64,000 nt of DNA. It comes from Breoghania sp. (lineage in GTDB: Bacteria > Pseudomonadota > Alphaproteobacteria > Rhizobiales > Stappiaceae). Positions 1 to 8,499 of this stretch are shown here, piece after piece. The notes beneath the pieces are model-generated. The model did not search any database. It worked only from the letters and a program-made list of their open reading frames with translations, and had not been told where the DNA came from. Each line of letters starts with the position of its first letter. Position 1 is the stretch's first letter. The stretch lies in assembly GCF_963674635.1 (NCBI RefSeq), contig NZ_OY771475.1, forward strand, positions 1,922,001-1,986,000. Reading direction: 5' to 3'. The translations under genes were made by a program, and so were the position numbers.

Positions 1-710
1 GCTTCCTGCATGTGATAGCCGGAAATCGAGATGGAGTTGAACTTCGGCATGTTCTTCGCGGTATAGGCGAAGATGTCGGAGATGATCCGCATGGAGGGCT
101 GCGGCGGGTAGATATAGGTGTTACGGACCATGAACTCCTTGAGGATGTCGTTCTGGATGGTCCCGGAAAGCTTGTCCTGCGACACGCCCTGCTCTTCGGC
201 GGCCACGATATAGAGCGCCAGAATTGGCAGCACCGCACCGTTCATGGTCATGGACACGCTCATCTTGTCCAGCGGGATGCCGGAGAAGAGCGTGCGCATG
301 TCGAGGATGGAATCGATGGCCACACCGGCCATGCCCACATCGCCGGATACGCGCGGGTGATCGCTGTCATAGCCGCGGTGGGTGGCAAGATCGAAGGCGA
401 CCGATAGGCCCTTCTGACCGGCAGCCAGATTGCGGCGGTAGAAGGCGTTGGAATCCTCCGCCGTGGAAAAGCCCGCATATTGGCGGATCGTCCAGGGTTG
501 CTGGACATACATGGTCGGATAGGGCCCGCGCAGGTAAGGCGGCTTGCCGGGCCATGTGTCGAGGAAATCGAGCCCATCCAGATCGCTGGAGGAATAGGCC
601 GGGTTCACGGCGATGTCCTCCGGCGTCACCCACGGCGCATCGCCCGCCGACGGTTGGGCTGGCGCCACGTCGGCATAGTCGATCTTGGAGAAATCCGGAA
701 TTCGGGTCAT
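1..710 (-). CDS. scpA: Methylmalonyl-CoA mutase large (catalytic) subunit, partial
   Basis: Catalytic subunit of adenosylcobalamin-dependent methylmalonyl-CoA mutase (also called MutB or BhbA), which interconverts (R)-methylmalonyl-CoA and succinyl-CoA in the cytoplasmic propionyl-CoA pathway. Only the first 236 codons are visible; the gene runs off the left edge. The start ATG at 710 follows a GGCGAGGAC ribosome site. Family hallmarks are the substrate-channel segment RGPYPTMYVQQPWTIRQYAG (residues about 72-91), AFDLATHRGYDSDHPRVSGD, and the active-site stretch SISGYHMQEA at the edge. The C-terminal B12-binding domain with its DxHxxG histidine should lie outside the window. The small-subunit gene ends about 185 bases upstream on the same strand, so the two probably form one transcript. 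Identification is secure. Confidence 0.96.
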   Translation of the reverse strand, partial: MTRIPDFSKIDYADVAPAQPSAGDAPWVTPEDIAVNPAYSSSDLDGLDFLDTWPGKPPYLRGPYPTMYVQQPWTIRQYAGFSTAEDSNAFYRRNLAAGQKGLSVAFDLATHRGYDSDHPRVSGDVGMAGVAIDSILDMRTLFSGIPLDKMSVSMTMNGAVLPILALYIVAAEEQGVSQDKLSGTIQNDILKEFMVRNTYIYPPQPSMRIISDIFAYTAKNMPKFNSISISGYHMQE

Positions 711-895
711 GTCCTCGCCTCCGGGCCTGACAGGCCCTCATGAACAGTCGCGAGAGCCTGCCGGCCCTCCTGTACCGTGATCTGGCCGCAGCTCGTCGGC
801 CCGTTTGCTTCAGGTGCGCGCGCCTTGCGCAGCCGCCCCCTCAGCCCTCCCCTTCGATCCGCATGACGGCACAGGGCCATCATCCGGCTTGTGCT

Positions 896-2875
896 TCACG
901 CCGGATCCGCAGGTGCGCAGAGGCCAAGATTAGCATGAATTAGCCCAAGTGCGGCGAGCACGTCGCAGCCCTCGTAGAACATGGCCTCCACACCGGCCCT
1001 CGCCAGATCGCCGTCCTCGTCCGCAAGTTTGCCCGCAAGATAGACATGGGCAGCACCCGCGCCCTTGAGGGCCTGAGCCATCTCCACCGCCTTTTCCGCG
1101 TAAAGCGCATCGGAGGAGCACAGACACACGATATCGGCGCCGGTGTCGCGCAGTGCAGCCGCCGCGCTCTTGCCATCCTCCAGGGGCTCGCTCGCCTGAG
1201 CCTCGATGCCACCGGCCTCAAAGAAGTTCTTGGCCCAGGTGGAGCGCGCGGTGAAGTCCGTGACGCGTCCGAAATTCGCCAGAAGCACCCTCGGCCTGCG
1301 GCCCGTCTGCTTGAGATGGGCGTCGGAAGCATCGCGCAGGGCCTCGAAAGGCTCCGCCAGCCGGTAGGTGAGAAGCGGCGCGCCCTCCACGCGGCGCAGC
1401 GCATCGCGGGCCCGGGCAAGATCCACCGTGCAGGCCCCGCTCTTGGCAGCCGCAACGAGGGCGGCCGTCAATTCGCCACGCCCCGGCTTCGGCAGAACGA
1501 TATGCGCGGTGTAGACCCCCAGGTCGGGCGGCTCGCAGTTCAGCACCCGAACCGGCTTTTCGGCGAGATTGGGAAAGCTCGACGTGCCGGTCAGCGGCGC
1601 CTTGCGCGCGGCAATGAGACGTGAGCGCGCCGCCCGGCTCTTGCTGATGGCGGCATGAACGGAGCCATACCGCACCCCCTGCTCGATCCCGCCTTCCGCC
1701 TCCACGGCCTGAAAGAGCTTCCAGGCCTCGTGCACCAGTTCGTCGGTCAGCGCCTCCACGGCACCGGACCCTGCCGCGGGATCCGCGACACGGTGCAGGT
1801 TCGATTCCTCGATGAGGATCGTCTGGGTGTTGCGCGCAACGCGGCGGGCAAAACCGTCCGGCACACCAAGCGCTTCGGTAAAGGGCAGAACGGACACGCT
1901 GTCCGCACCGCCAACCCCCGCCGCAAAGGCCGCAACGGTGGTCCGCAGGATGTTCACCCAGGGGTCGCGCCGGGTCATCATGCGCCAGGCGGTTTCCGCG
2001 TGGATTTCCAGCGGCGTCTGTTCAAGCTCGCAAACATCAAGCACACGGGCCCAGAGCCTGCGCATGGCGCGCAGCTTGGCAATGGTGGCGAACTGGTCGG
2101 CATCGGCTGCGAGCGACACCGACAGGCGCGATTGCGGTTGCAGCCCCTCACGCCCGGCGCTCACGATCTCGCGCAAATAGGTGACTGCGGTGGCAAGCGT
2201 ATAGGCCAGCTCCTGCGCCTCGCTCGCGCCCGCCGCATGCCAGATACGCCCGTCGGCATTTCTGAGCGCTCCCTTGAGGCCGATATCCTCGCAATAGTGG
2301 ATCAGATCCCACAAGCGCGGCGCCATCGCCGCAAGCGAACCGGAGGTCCATCCCCGATGGGCGAAGACTCCGATGGGATCAATATCGACACTTACCTGCA
2401 AGGCGGACGGATCGATGCCCCGCCGCTCGGCCAGCGCAATGAGAAGCGCCAAGGCCGACCGGCTCAGATAGCCGCCGTCGATGCGGATGTGAACGAGATC
2501 CAGAAACACGTCTTCCAGCAGGCGATCCATCTCGCAGAGCGTATCGATCGACAACCCCGCGCCGCGCGCGTGCTTGGAGGGGGCGAAAACCAGCGACAGG
2601 CCACCGGCTCCGTTTTCCAGCTCCTCCAGCAGCAGCGCATTGGCCTGGGCGGGATCGGGGTGTTCCACCCGCGCCACCACCGTCCACGGCATGCCCGCCG
2701 CGCGTCCGGCCAGCGCACTTGCGTCCCTCCGGCCCCGATAGATCGGTTCGATGGGCAGACCGTCGATGGTGTGGGAGCGCAACCGGTCAAAGGCCCGCCC
2801 CTTCAGTGCCGCTTCGGCAGCTTCCATCCAGTCGGCCTCATCGACGGCCGAAAATCCTCCCGCGAGTTCGATCAC
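896..2875 (-). CDS. mutA: Methylmalonyl-CoA mutase small (beta) subunit
   Basis: Non-catalytic partner of the heterodimeric methylmalonyl-CoA mutase. The fold copies the catalytic chain: a TIM-barrel part with the N-terminal DGLPIEPIYRGRR segment, then a C-terminal cobalamin-domain relic starting at RVLLANFGRVTDF. The relic lacks the DxHxxG cobalt-ligating histidine, as known for beta subunits. No ATG is available near the N-terminus. I chose the GTG at 2875 because GGAAGG lies 7 bases upstream and the product (659 aa, starting before ELAGGFSAVDEADW) matches usual family N-termini. A TTG at 2959 would add 28 residues. The gene precedes the large subunit on the same strand. The N-terminal start is the only real uncertainty. 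Confidence 0.93.
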   Translation of the reverse strand: MIELAGGFSAVDEADWMEAAEAALKGRAFDRLRSHTIDGLPIEPIYRGRRDASALAGRAAGMPWTVVARVEHPDPAQANALLLEELENGAGGLSLVFAPSKHARGAGLSIDTLCEMDRLLEDVFLDLVHIRIDGGYLSRSALALLIALAERRGIDPSALQVSVDIDPIGVFAHRGWTSGSLAAMAPRLWDLIHYCEDIGLKGALRNADGRIWHAAGASEAQELAYTLATAVTYLREIVSAGREGLQPQSRLSVSLAADADQFATIAKLRAMRRLWARVLDVCELEQTPLEIHAETAWRMMTRRDPWVNILRTTVAAFAAGVGGADSVSVLPFTEALGVPDGFARRVARNTQTILIEESNLHRVADPAAGSGAVEALTDELVHEAWKLFQAVEAEGGIEQGVRYGSVHAAISKSRAARSRLIAARKAPLTGTSSFPNLAEKPVRVLNCEPPDLGVYTAHIVLPKPGRGELTAALVAAAKSGACTVDLARARDALRRVEGAPLLTYRLAEPFEALRDASDAHLKQTGRRPRVLLANFGRVTDFTARSTWAKNFFEAGGIEAQASEPLEDGKSAAAALRDTGADIVCLCSSDALYAEKAVEMAQALKGAGAAHVYLAGKLADEDGDLARAGVEAMFYEGCDVLAALGLIHANLGLCAPADPA

Positions 2876-3274
2876 GTCCTTGCCTTCCGCGTTGTCCCAC
2901 CCAGTCAGACGCCATTCTCGCACACACACAAGTGATTGGAAAAATGCCGTACTGATCAATTCTTATAATCGGCCATGAAAAGGCCGCGCAACACAACTAT
3001 TTGGGGAAGAATCGGATAGAAAGCCCTGTTGCTGCAACGACCTACCGCTTTCCCACAATCTAGGAAAACGCCCATTAGTCCGAATACTAACATTAGGATT
3101 TTTGATAGACCCCTAGCCACTTTCAACGTAGGGTAATTGTGCAAGGAAGATTTCGCTCCTGCACTTTCTCAGCAATCACGGGCAATTCGACCGATTTCAA
3201 AGAAATTAACTCGGTATTCCGGTCGGAGGAGCCGGTCAGCCCCGCACATTATGAAGATCAGAAGGGCCATTAAC
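2876..3274. other. Divergent intergenic region (mutA / luxR-type regulator)
   Basis: About 400 bases between two divergently transcribed genes, clearly richer in A/T than the flanking coding DNA, so it probably carries promoters for both. A TTGATA-like hexamer lies near 3100 upstream of the regulator, but I cannot place either promoter with confidence. I see no adenosylcobalamin riboswitch (no B12-box-like segment) in front of the mutase and no convincing small gene. Confidence 0.5.
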
Positions 3275-3985
3275 ATGGATGGAATGCACGACACTTTTGA
3301 GATTGCACGCAGGCTCAGTCGCGCAACCGATCCAGGAGTTGTGTTGGATGGCCTTGAACAACTTTTGCGTCAGTTCGGTGCAACGCATATCCTCATTACT
3401 GGTCTTCCGATGCCGAACCGGCCGATTGACCATCTGGTCCTGCGCATGAGCTGGCCCGACAAGCGCCGCGATGGAGCCGATCTGAGTTCCGTTCAGCCCT
3501 CCGACAGCGTGCTGCTAGCCACGCTCGCCGCCATCCGCCCCTTCGTTTGGAAGTCCGGCACGGATGACATCGAGCATTCGGAGCTGCTGGAAGCCGCAGG
3601 CGGTGACCGTGGCGATGTGAACGTGCTTCTCGTTCCGGTTGACGATATTGCGCCTTTCCAGCCCTCCATCATCTGCGCCGGTCCGAACCTGGAGATCGGC
3701 AGCGAACAGCTTTCCGGGCTGTCCATGCTCGCCACGGTGGCTTTCCGCCGGCTGATCCAACTCGGCGTCGTCTCCACCGACCGTCCCGGCGATCTCTCCG
3801 CCCGTGAGCGGCGCGTGCTGGAACTGACCGCCCTTGGCAAGACCGCCGCCGACATTGCGGAGCTGCTCAAGATCTCGCAGCGCACGGTTCATGCCCATCT
3901 TCAGAATGCGGGCTCCAAGCTCAATGCCTCCAACAAGACCCACACGGTTGTGGAAGCACTGCGCTACGCCCAGATCAAGCTCTGA
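3275..3985 (+). CDS. LuxR-family transcriptional regulator (autoinducer-domain type, solo)
   Basis: DNA-binding regulator of 236 aa. The C-terminal LuxR helix-turn-helix runs from LSARERRVLELTALGKTAAD through ISQRTVHAHLQNAGSKLNA (about residues 173-225) and is unambiguous. The N-terminal 165 residues have the length and layout of an acyl-homoserine-lactone-binding domain. However, the usual conserved Trp/Tyr/Asp ligand residues are not obvious, so the ligand may differ or be absent. No luxI-type synthase is in the window. The start at 3275 is preferred because AGAAGGG sits about 9 bases upstream; an ATG at 3251 would add 8 residues. A strong terminator follows at 4048. It is divergent from the methylmalonyl-CoA mutase genes, which it could regulate, but nothing in the sequence proves this. 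Confidence 0.85.
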   Translation: MDGMHDTFEIARRLSRATDPGVVLDGLEQLLRQFGATHILITGLPMPNRPIDHLVLRMSWPDKRRDGADLSSVQPSDSVLLATLAAIRPFVWKSGTDDIEHSELLEAAGGDRGDVNVLLVPVDDIAPFQPSIICAGPNLEIGSEQLSGLSMLATVAFRRLIQLGVVSTDRPGDLSARERRVLELTALGKTAADIAELLKISQRTVHAHLQNAGSKLNASNKTHTVVEALRYAQIKL

Positions 3986-4047
3986 GCACCGATACTGGAC
4001 TGAACGACCCCTGAAGACGATCCCTTCGTGGATTTGACACCTCCACT

Positions 4048-4087
4048 GCCCTCTTCGCTTTTCCCCCTGCGAAGAGGGCTTTCTTTT
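4048..4087 (+). terminator. Rho-independent terminator after the LuxR-type gene
   Basis: Perfect 11-bp stem GCCCTCTTCGC (4048-4058) / GCGAAGAGGGC (4069-4079) with a 10-base pyrimidine-rich loop, followed by TTTCTTTT. It lies 63 bases after the stop codon of the LuxR-type gene and separates it from the next gene. Confidence 0.9.
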
Positions 4088-4252
4088 GTCCGGCCTTCCG
4101 TTTTCGCAGACGTCTCTCCCGCCACCGCCTCCACAGCGCATCGCGGACGTGCCAATCCGGCACAGACATCGCGGCACAGAGCTTGCGTTTCATGCTTCGA
4201 CAAGGTCCGGCCATCCCGGACCGGGGCATATTGCCGAAGCCGGAGACGATCG

Positions 4253-5638
4253 ATGCAACGCCGCGCCTTTCTCAAGGGAGCCGTTTCAGCGTTTGCCGTA
4301 TCCGCAGCCGCCATCCCGGCGCTGTCGGGCAAGGCGCGGGCGGAGATCCGGCTTGCGGACATGCGTGGCTCGCTGGGGGCGGAGGCCGCAAGCCTGCGGC
4401 CCGGAGCGCCGGACGATCAAAGCCGCGCGCTGCAATTGGCCATCGACCGGGCGGCTGAGCGTGGACGCCCGCTTTTCATTCCCGCCGGCCGCTACACGGT
4501 TTCCAACCTGCGGCTGCCATCGGGCACACGCCTTGTCGGGGTTTCCGGCCAGACGCGCCTTCTCTATCGCGGCGATGGGCATCTGATCTTTGCCGAGGGC
4601 GTGGAGAATATCGCACTTGAGGGGCTTGTGCTGGATGGCGGCAATCGGGGGCTTGGCGATTATGCGCCTGCGCTTGCCCATATCAGCGAAACGCGTGGCG
4701 TCACCATTTCCGATTGCGAAATTCTGGGCAGCGCGGCAAGCGGCATCGCGCTCGACCGCTCATCCGGGCGGGTGGAAAACTGCGCCATTTCGGGCGCGGC
4801 ACAGGCGGGCATTCGCGCGGTGGAGTCACGCGGGCTCCGGCTTTCCGGCAACACCGTCACCGATTGCGCCAATGGCGGCATTCTCGTTCACCGCTGGACC
4901 GCCGGCGAAGACGGCACCCTCGTCACGAATAATCGCATCGAACGGATCGCGGCGCGTGATGGCGGGTCAGGCCAGAACGGCAACGGCATCAACGTTTTCC
5001 GCGCCCATGGGGTGATCGTTTCCGACAACCGGATCGCCGATTGCGCCTTTACCGCGGTGCGCGTGAATGCGGGCTCTAATGTCCAGATCACGGGCAACTC
5101 ATGCCTGCGCAGCGGCGAGACCGGCATCTTCGTGGAATTCGGCGCGCAGGGCGCCATCGTCTCCTCCAACATGGTGGATGGGGCCGCGACCGGGATTTCC
5201 GTTTCCAACTTCGATCAGGACGGGCGGCTTGCCGTGGTCAGCGGCAATGTGGTGCGCAACCTGCACACGACCATTCCCTACAAGGACCCGTCCCAGGGCC
5301 GCGGCATCGGCATTGCGGTGGAGGCGGAGACGGCGGTGAGCGGCAATGTCATCGAGGCCGCGCCGAATTTCGGCATGGTGCTGGGCTGGGGCCCTTACCT
5401 GCGCAATGTGAGCGCCACCGCCAACATCATCCGCAAGGCCGGTGTCGGCATCGCGGTCTCCGTGGCAGACGGCGCAGGCGCCGCACTGATCGCCGACAAC
5501 ATCGTGAGTGACGTCGAGAACGGCGCGGTCATCGGCTATCGCTGGCGCGAGCGGGCGACGGGGGAACTCGCCGGAGATGACGGCGATGCGGCGGCAAGCT
5601 GGCCGCACCTCACCGTGTCGCGCAATCGCGTGGGGTAG
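4253..5638 (+). CDS. TAT-exported right-handed beta-helix repeat protein (TIGR03808-like)
   Basis: Predicted periplasmic or secreted protein of 461 aa. It opens with a twin-arginine signal (QRRAFLKG, then a hydrophobic stretch ending near GKARA, about residue 28). It continues into a pectate-lyase-type parallel beta-helix: a PDDQSRALQLAIDRA cap, then many short rungs of the form ISxNxIxxxxxxGI (for example near VSDNRIADCAFTAVRV and ITGNSCLRSGETGIFV). This matches the family of twin-arginine-translocated repeat proteins common in Rhizobiales; their substrate is unknown to me, and no lyase catalytic residues can be assigned. The start ATG at 4253 follows GGAGAC by 5 bases. The longer reading frame upstream overlaps the preceding terminator and is not credible. 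The gene appears monocistronic. Confidence 0.85.
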   Translation: MQRRAFLKGAVSAFAVSAAAIPALSGKARAEIRLADMRGSLGAEAASLRPGAPDDQSRALQLAIDRAAERGRPLFIPAGRYTVSNLRLPSGTRLVGVSGQTRLLYRGDGHLIFAEGVENIALEGLVLDGGNRGLGDYAPALAHISETRGVTISDCEILGSAASGIALDRSSGRVENCAISGAAQAGIRAVESRGLRLSGNTVTDCANGGILVHRWTAGEDGTLVTNNRIERIAARDGGSGQNGNGINVFRAHGVIVSDNRIADCAFTAVRVNAGSNVQITGNSCLRSGETGIFVEFGAQGAIVSSNMVDGAATGISVSNFDQDGRLAVVSGNVVRNLHTTIPYKDPSQGRGIGIAVEAETAVSGNVIEAAPNFGMVLGWGPYLRNVSATANIIRKAGVGIAVSVADGAGAALIADNIVSDVENGAVIGYRWRERATGELAGDDGDAAASWPHLTVSRNRVG

Positions 5639-5683
5639 TGCGTTCGGCCGCTGAACGGTATGCGGGAGTGACTGAGGATGGAG

Positions 5684-5725
5684 CCATCCTTAGAGACGCG
5701 CCCTGCGGGCGCTCCTCAGGATGAC
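5684..5725. repeat. REP-like element, copy 1
   Basis: A 42-base element beginning CATCCTT and ending CTCCTCAGGATGACG, with an internal hairpin GCGCCC-TGC-GGGCGC. It belongs to the same family as the elements at 5961, 31281 and 31396; here it points the opposite way to its partner at 5961. Confidence 0.8.
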
Positions 5726-5790
5726 GTTTGAGTGTGTTGCATGCTGTCTTGACCCCGGGGCTTCGTTGTGAAAAGAGCCCGGCTTGTGCA

Positions 5791-5903
5791 CCTCTCCCAT
5801 TGGGAGAGGTCGGCGCGACAGCGTCGGGTGAGGGGGCAGGTCCCTCCGCATCCACGAGAAATCGCATCCCCTCACCCCAACCCTCTCCCCATGGGAGAGG
5901 GGG
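5791..5903. repeat. Composite palindromic intergenic repeat
   Basis: Two related palindromes: CCTCTCCCATTGGGAGAGG (5791-5809) and CCCTCTCCCC-ATGGGAGAGGGGG (5881-5903). They are joined by a GGGTGAGGGGGC ... CCCCTCACCCCAACC segment that is itself an inverted pair. This is a well-known type of dispersed intergenic repeat in many proteobacteria. It sits between the two opposed REP-like copies at 5684 and 5961, so the whole 5684-6000 block is a mosaic of non-coding repeats. Open frames through it (PNPLPMGEG-like translations) are artefacts. Confidence 0.75.
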
Positions 5904-5960
5904 CGGTTCCGCGGGTGTTGCAGGATCTGGGGGACTTTCACGAAAGAGCGCCCCCCCTAC

Positions 5961-6000
5961 GTCATCCTGAAGAGCGGTTGCAAGACCGCGTCTCAAAGGC
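5961..6000. repeat. REP-like element, copy 2 (inverted relative to copy 1)
   Basis: GTCATCCTGAAGAGC followed by the hairpin CGGT-TGCAAG-ACCG and GCGTCTCAAAGG. It is the reverse orientation of the element at 5684 and ends only 10 bases before the DUF6471 start codon. Confidence 0.75.
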
Positions 6001-6010
6001 TTTCAGGAAG

Positions 6011-6247
6011 ATGAAAGATAACGGACGGGTGAAGTCCAGAACGGAAAAAGGCGGGAAATCGGACTGGGAAGCCCGAGCGGAAAACCTGCTGAAGGCTGAA
6101 CTGAAGCACGAAGGCGTAACCCATACGCAGCTTGTCGAGAAGCCGGCCGATATAGGAGTTGACGATAAGGAAGCGAACGTGCGGAATAGGCTATCTCGTA
6201 CCAAATTTTCAGCGGCGCCTATATTACGATGCCTTACAGAAATATGA
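6011..6247 (+). CDS. Small DUF6471-family protein
   Basis: A 78-residue protein with the characteristic DUF6471 run: WEARAENLLKAELKHEGVTH, then QLVEKPADIGVDDKEANVRN, then RLSRTKFSAAPILRCLTEI. The fold resembles a small helix-turn-helix; function is unknown. From memory, family members read EKLAEIGV where this has EKPADIGV, and often extend a few residues further, so this copy may be slightly degenerate or truncated. ATG 6011 directly abuts AGGAAG, giving poor spacing; a GTG at 6029 is an alternative. The stop overlaps the next gene's start as ATGA (6244-6247), suggesting translational coupling. The region is A/T-richer than its surroundings. Confidence 0.7.
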   Translation: MKDNGRVKSRTEKGGKSDWEARAENLLKAELKHEGVTHTQLVEKPADIGVDDKEANVRNRLSRTKFSAAPILRCLTEI

Positions 6248-7221
6248 GAAAGAGATTTTCATATTTTATAAGAGGAAATCTATCTGGAACACCTATTACA
6301 TGGTGGGAGTTATCTCGCTTTGTATTGTGGCTAATAATCTCGATTTCAGCGATCGTCATTCTATTATCAATCCTACTAGGCACTTGGGAGTGGTACATAG
6401 GTAATCGAGAAATAGCTTACAACTACCAGCAACGAGCCGAAGATGACCGAAAAAGAGCCGCCCAAGAGATAGCAGATCGCTGCGCCATCACCCTCGCATC
6501 CCCAGAGGCGTTCAGAATGTGCCTTATAAATGAGATATGGGCTTATCGAAAAAAGGCGCTATCCAATCAGGACTTAGAGGCTCAACAGGAAATGGCCAGA
6601 TGGACGGCCATTATGGGTGTTGTTGGGATCGTTAGCATTCCGCTTAGCGTTTTGGGGCTGATCGCGCTGTGGCTGTCTCTTCGCCAAACTCGTCGCGCCA
6701 TTAGTACTGACCGAGAAGTCGGCCATGCGCAGGTTCGCGCATACGTTTCCCTCGAACCGGCTCGGATTACAGAAATCAGTCCCGGAAAAGTTCTTAGTGG
6801 GAAATTCGAGATCAAAAACACTGGGCAGTCACCCGCCCATCAAATGAAATATATCGCTCGTATTTTTGTCGAAAACGCAGGATTCTCCGAATCTGAAGCA
6901 GATATTGTGGCTGCGATACCGGATGATCGGAAATTGGGGGCGTTCATCCCAGCAAACGGTTCCATGGAAGGGGAAGCTGAAAGCGATATTCTCTCTGAAG
7001 ATGACATCAAAAGTGCCATGAAGACGGGCGATAAGAAATTGTTTCTCGTATGTATAGTCACTTATTTTGATGTTTTTGGTGTTGAACGTGGGTATCCAGA
7101 AAGAAAAACTAGGCTTTGCGCTTTCCTTGAGCAGAAAGGCAACATTGTGCACCGCTCTGATGGCCGGACTATAAGAGCCTACAGTTGGATTCTGACTGGC
7201 CCGCATAATGATGCAACCTAG
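6244..7221 (+). CDS. Hypothetical protein with two membrane segments
   Basis: A 325-residue protein of unknown function. The first membrane helix lies near the N-terminus (FVLWLIISISAIVILLSILL) and the second in the middle (MGVVGIVSIPLSVLGLIALW). Between them is a charged, Gln/Arg/Glu-rich helix (YNYQQRAEDDRKRAAQEIAD) and two cysteines in a short segment. The C-terminal 170 residues form a soluble domain beginning HAQVRAYVSLEPARI that resembles a beta-sandwich. This layout is common among uncharacterised Hyphomicrobiales proteins. The start at 6244 overlaps the DUF6471 stop as ATGA; an in-frame ATG at 6229 is possible. Lower G+C and different codon use than neighbours, with repeats upstream, suggest acquisition by transfer (inference). 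Confidence 0.75.
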   Translation: MRKRFSYFIRGNLSGTPITWWELSRFVLWLIISISAIVILLSILLGTWEWYIGNREIAYNYQQRAEDDRKRAAQEIADRCAITLASPEAFRMCLINEIWAYRKKALSNQDLEAQQEMARWTAIMGVVGIVSIPLSVLGLIALWLSLRQTRRAISTDREVGHAQVRAYVSLEPARITEISPGKVLSGKFEIKNTGQSPAHQMKYIARIFVENAGFSESEADIVAAIPDDRKLGAFIPANGSMEGEAESDILSEDDIKSAMKTGDKKLFLVCIVTYFDVFGVERGYPERKTRLCAFLEQKGNIVHRSDGRTIRAYSWILTGPHNDAT

Positions 7222-7486
7222 GCCGAACAAGATGGCAGCGGCTGGCAATATCTACTTCCGTGCGCGCATTACGCGGCCCTTTCCATAAGGGCCGACATAG
7301 GCTCCGCACCGTTAATGCGTTTGCCACCTATTGCCGTTTCCAACCAGCGTCCCTGCCCCGCCTCCTCGCAAGGTCGTGAACAGTCTGTTTCCCATTTGAC
7401 GTCTGGCCTTTGAGCACAGCGGCCCCACATAAGGGCCCAAGCAACGTTTCACACGTCGATTTTCGTTTCAGGCAGGGAGAGGGCCC

Positions 7487-8407
7487 ATGTCCATCCGTCC
7501 TATCAAGCAGATTTCAGGCACCCAGCCGACCATGGAAGGCGCGGGCGTCAAGCTCAATCGCGTCTTCGGCTTCGGCGACACGTCACTTACCGACCCCTTC
7601 CTCATGATGGATGATTTTCGCTCCGACCGACCGGAGGACTATCTGGCCGGGTTCCCCTGGCATCCCCATCGCGGCATCGAGACCATCACCTATGTGCTGG
7701 CCGGGTCCGTGGAGCATGGCGACAGCCTCGGCAATCGCGGCACACTCGGGGCCGGGGATGTCCAGTGGATGACGGCGGGCAGCGGGATCATGCATCAGGA
7801 GATGCCGCAGGGCGACCCGCAAGGGCGCATGCACGGCTTCCAGCTCTGGGCGAACCTGCCCTCGCGGCTGAAGATGACCGAGCCGCGCTATCAGGATGTG
7901 CCCGCAGGCGAGATCCCGGAGATCATTGATGATGACGGCACCGTGGTGCGCGTCGTGGTCGGCAATTTCTGGGGCAAGACCGGGCCGGTGGACGGGATTG
8001 CGGCGGACCCGCAATATCTCGACATCTTCGTGCCGCCGGGCAAGCGCAAGGTCTTCCCCGTGGACACCTATCGGCAGGCCTTCGCCTATATTTTTGAAGG
8101 ATCCGGTTCCTTCCGCGACGCTTCCGATCCGTTCGGCGTTCTGACCGAGAAGCAGATCAACGGCGAGGAAGTCCATGTGCGCGACCAGAGCGGCAACCGC
8201 ACGCTGGTCGTTTTTGACACGGGCGACGAGGTGGTGGTGCAGGCAGGCGAACACGGCATCCGCTTCCTGCTGGTTTCCGGTGCGCCCATCAAGGAGCCGG
8301 TCGCCTGGCACGGCCCCATCGTGATGAACACCCGCGAGGAGCTTCATCAGGCCGTGCGCGACCTCCAGAACGGCACCTTCATCAAGGACAATCCGCTCAT
8401 GCGATAA
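7487..8407 (+). CDS. Pirin family protein
   Basis: Bicupin of the pirin family, 306 aa. The first cupin carries the metal site: PWHPHRGIETITYVL supplies His59 and His61, and GIMHQEM supplies His103 and Glu105. All four ligands of human pirin and E. coli YhhW are thus present. YhhW and some others have quercetinase activity, but roles across the family vary, so no substrate is claimed. The C-terminal cupin (about 190-290) lacks a metal motif, as usual. The start ATG at 7487 follows a purine-rich GGGAGAGGG site. A bidirectional terminator at 8437 separates it from the convergent asparaginase gene. It is probably monocistronic and cytoplasmic. Confidence 0.93.
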   Translation: MSIRPIKQISGTQPTMEGAGVKLNRVFGFGDTSLTDPFLMMDDFRSDRPEDYLAGFPWHPHRGIETITYVLAGSVEHGDSLGNRGTLGAGDVQWMTAGSGIMHQEMPQGDPQGRMHGFQLWANLPSRLKMTEPRYQDVPAGEIPEIIDDDGTVVRVVVGNFWGKTGPVDGIAADPQYLDIFVPPGKRKVFPVDTYRQAFAYIFEGSGSFRDASDPFGVLTEKQINGEEVHVRDQSGNRTLVVFDTGDEVVVQAGEHGIRFLLVSGAPIKEPVAWHGPIVMNTREELHQAVRDLQNGTFIKDNPLMR

Positions 8408-8436
8408 CTCGCAAGAGCAGGACCAGACACGAAAAA

Positions 8437-8466
8437 GGCCGGGGTTTCGCCCCGGCCTTCTTGTTT
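8437..8466. terminator. Bidirectional rho-independent terminator (pirin / asparaginase)
   Basis: Perfect 8-bp GC stem GGCCGGGG (8437-8444) / CCCCGGCC (8450-8457), extendable by A-T pairs, with loop TTTCG. TTCTTGTTT follows on the + strand, and AAAAA precedes it to give a T-run on the - strand, so it can serve both convergent genes. Confidence 0.9.
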
Positions 8467-8499
8467 CGCCTTGCGTCAGGCGGGATCAGCCCGCCGCGC

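Noticed and set aside
2876..3274. Cobalamin riboswitch before the methylmalonyl-CoA mutase gene
   Set aside because: No B12-box-like sequence or the long structured leader that such switches need was seen.
5768..6010. An N-terminal extension of the DUF6471 protein
   Set aside because: The extra codons are the translation of palindromic intergenic repeats; the family domain begins after the ATG at 6011.
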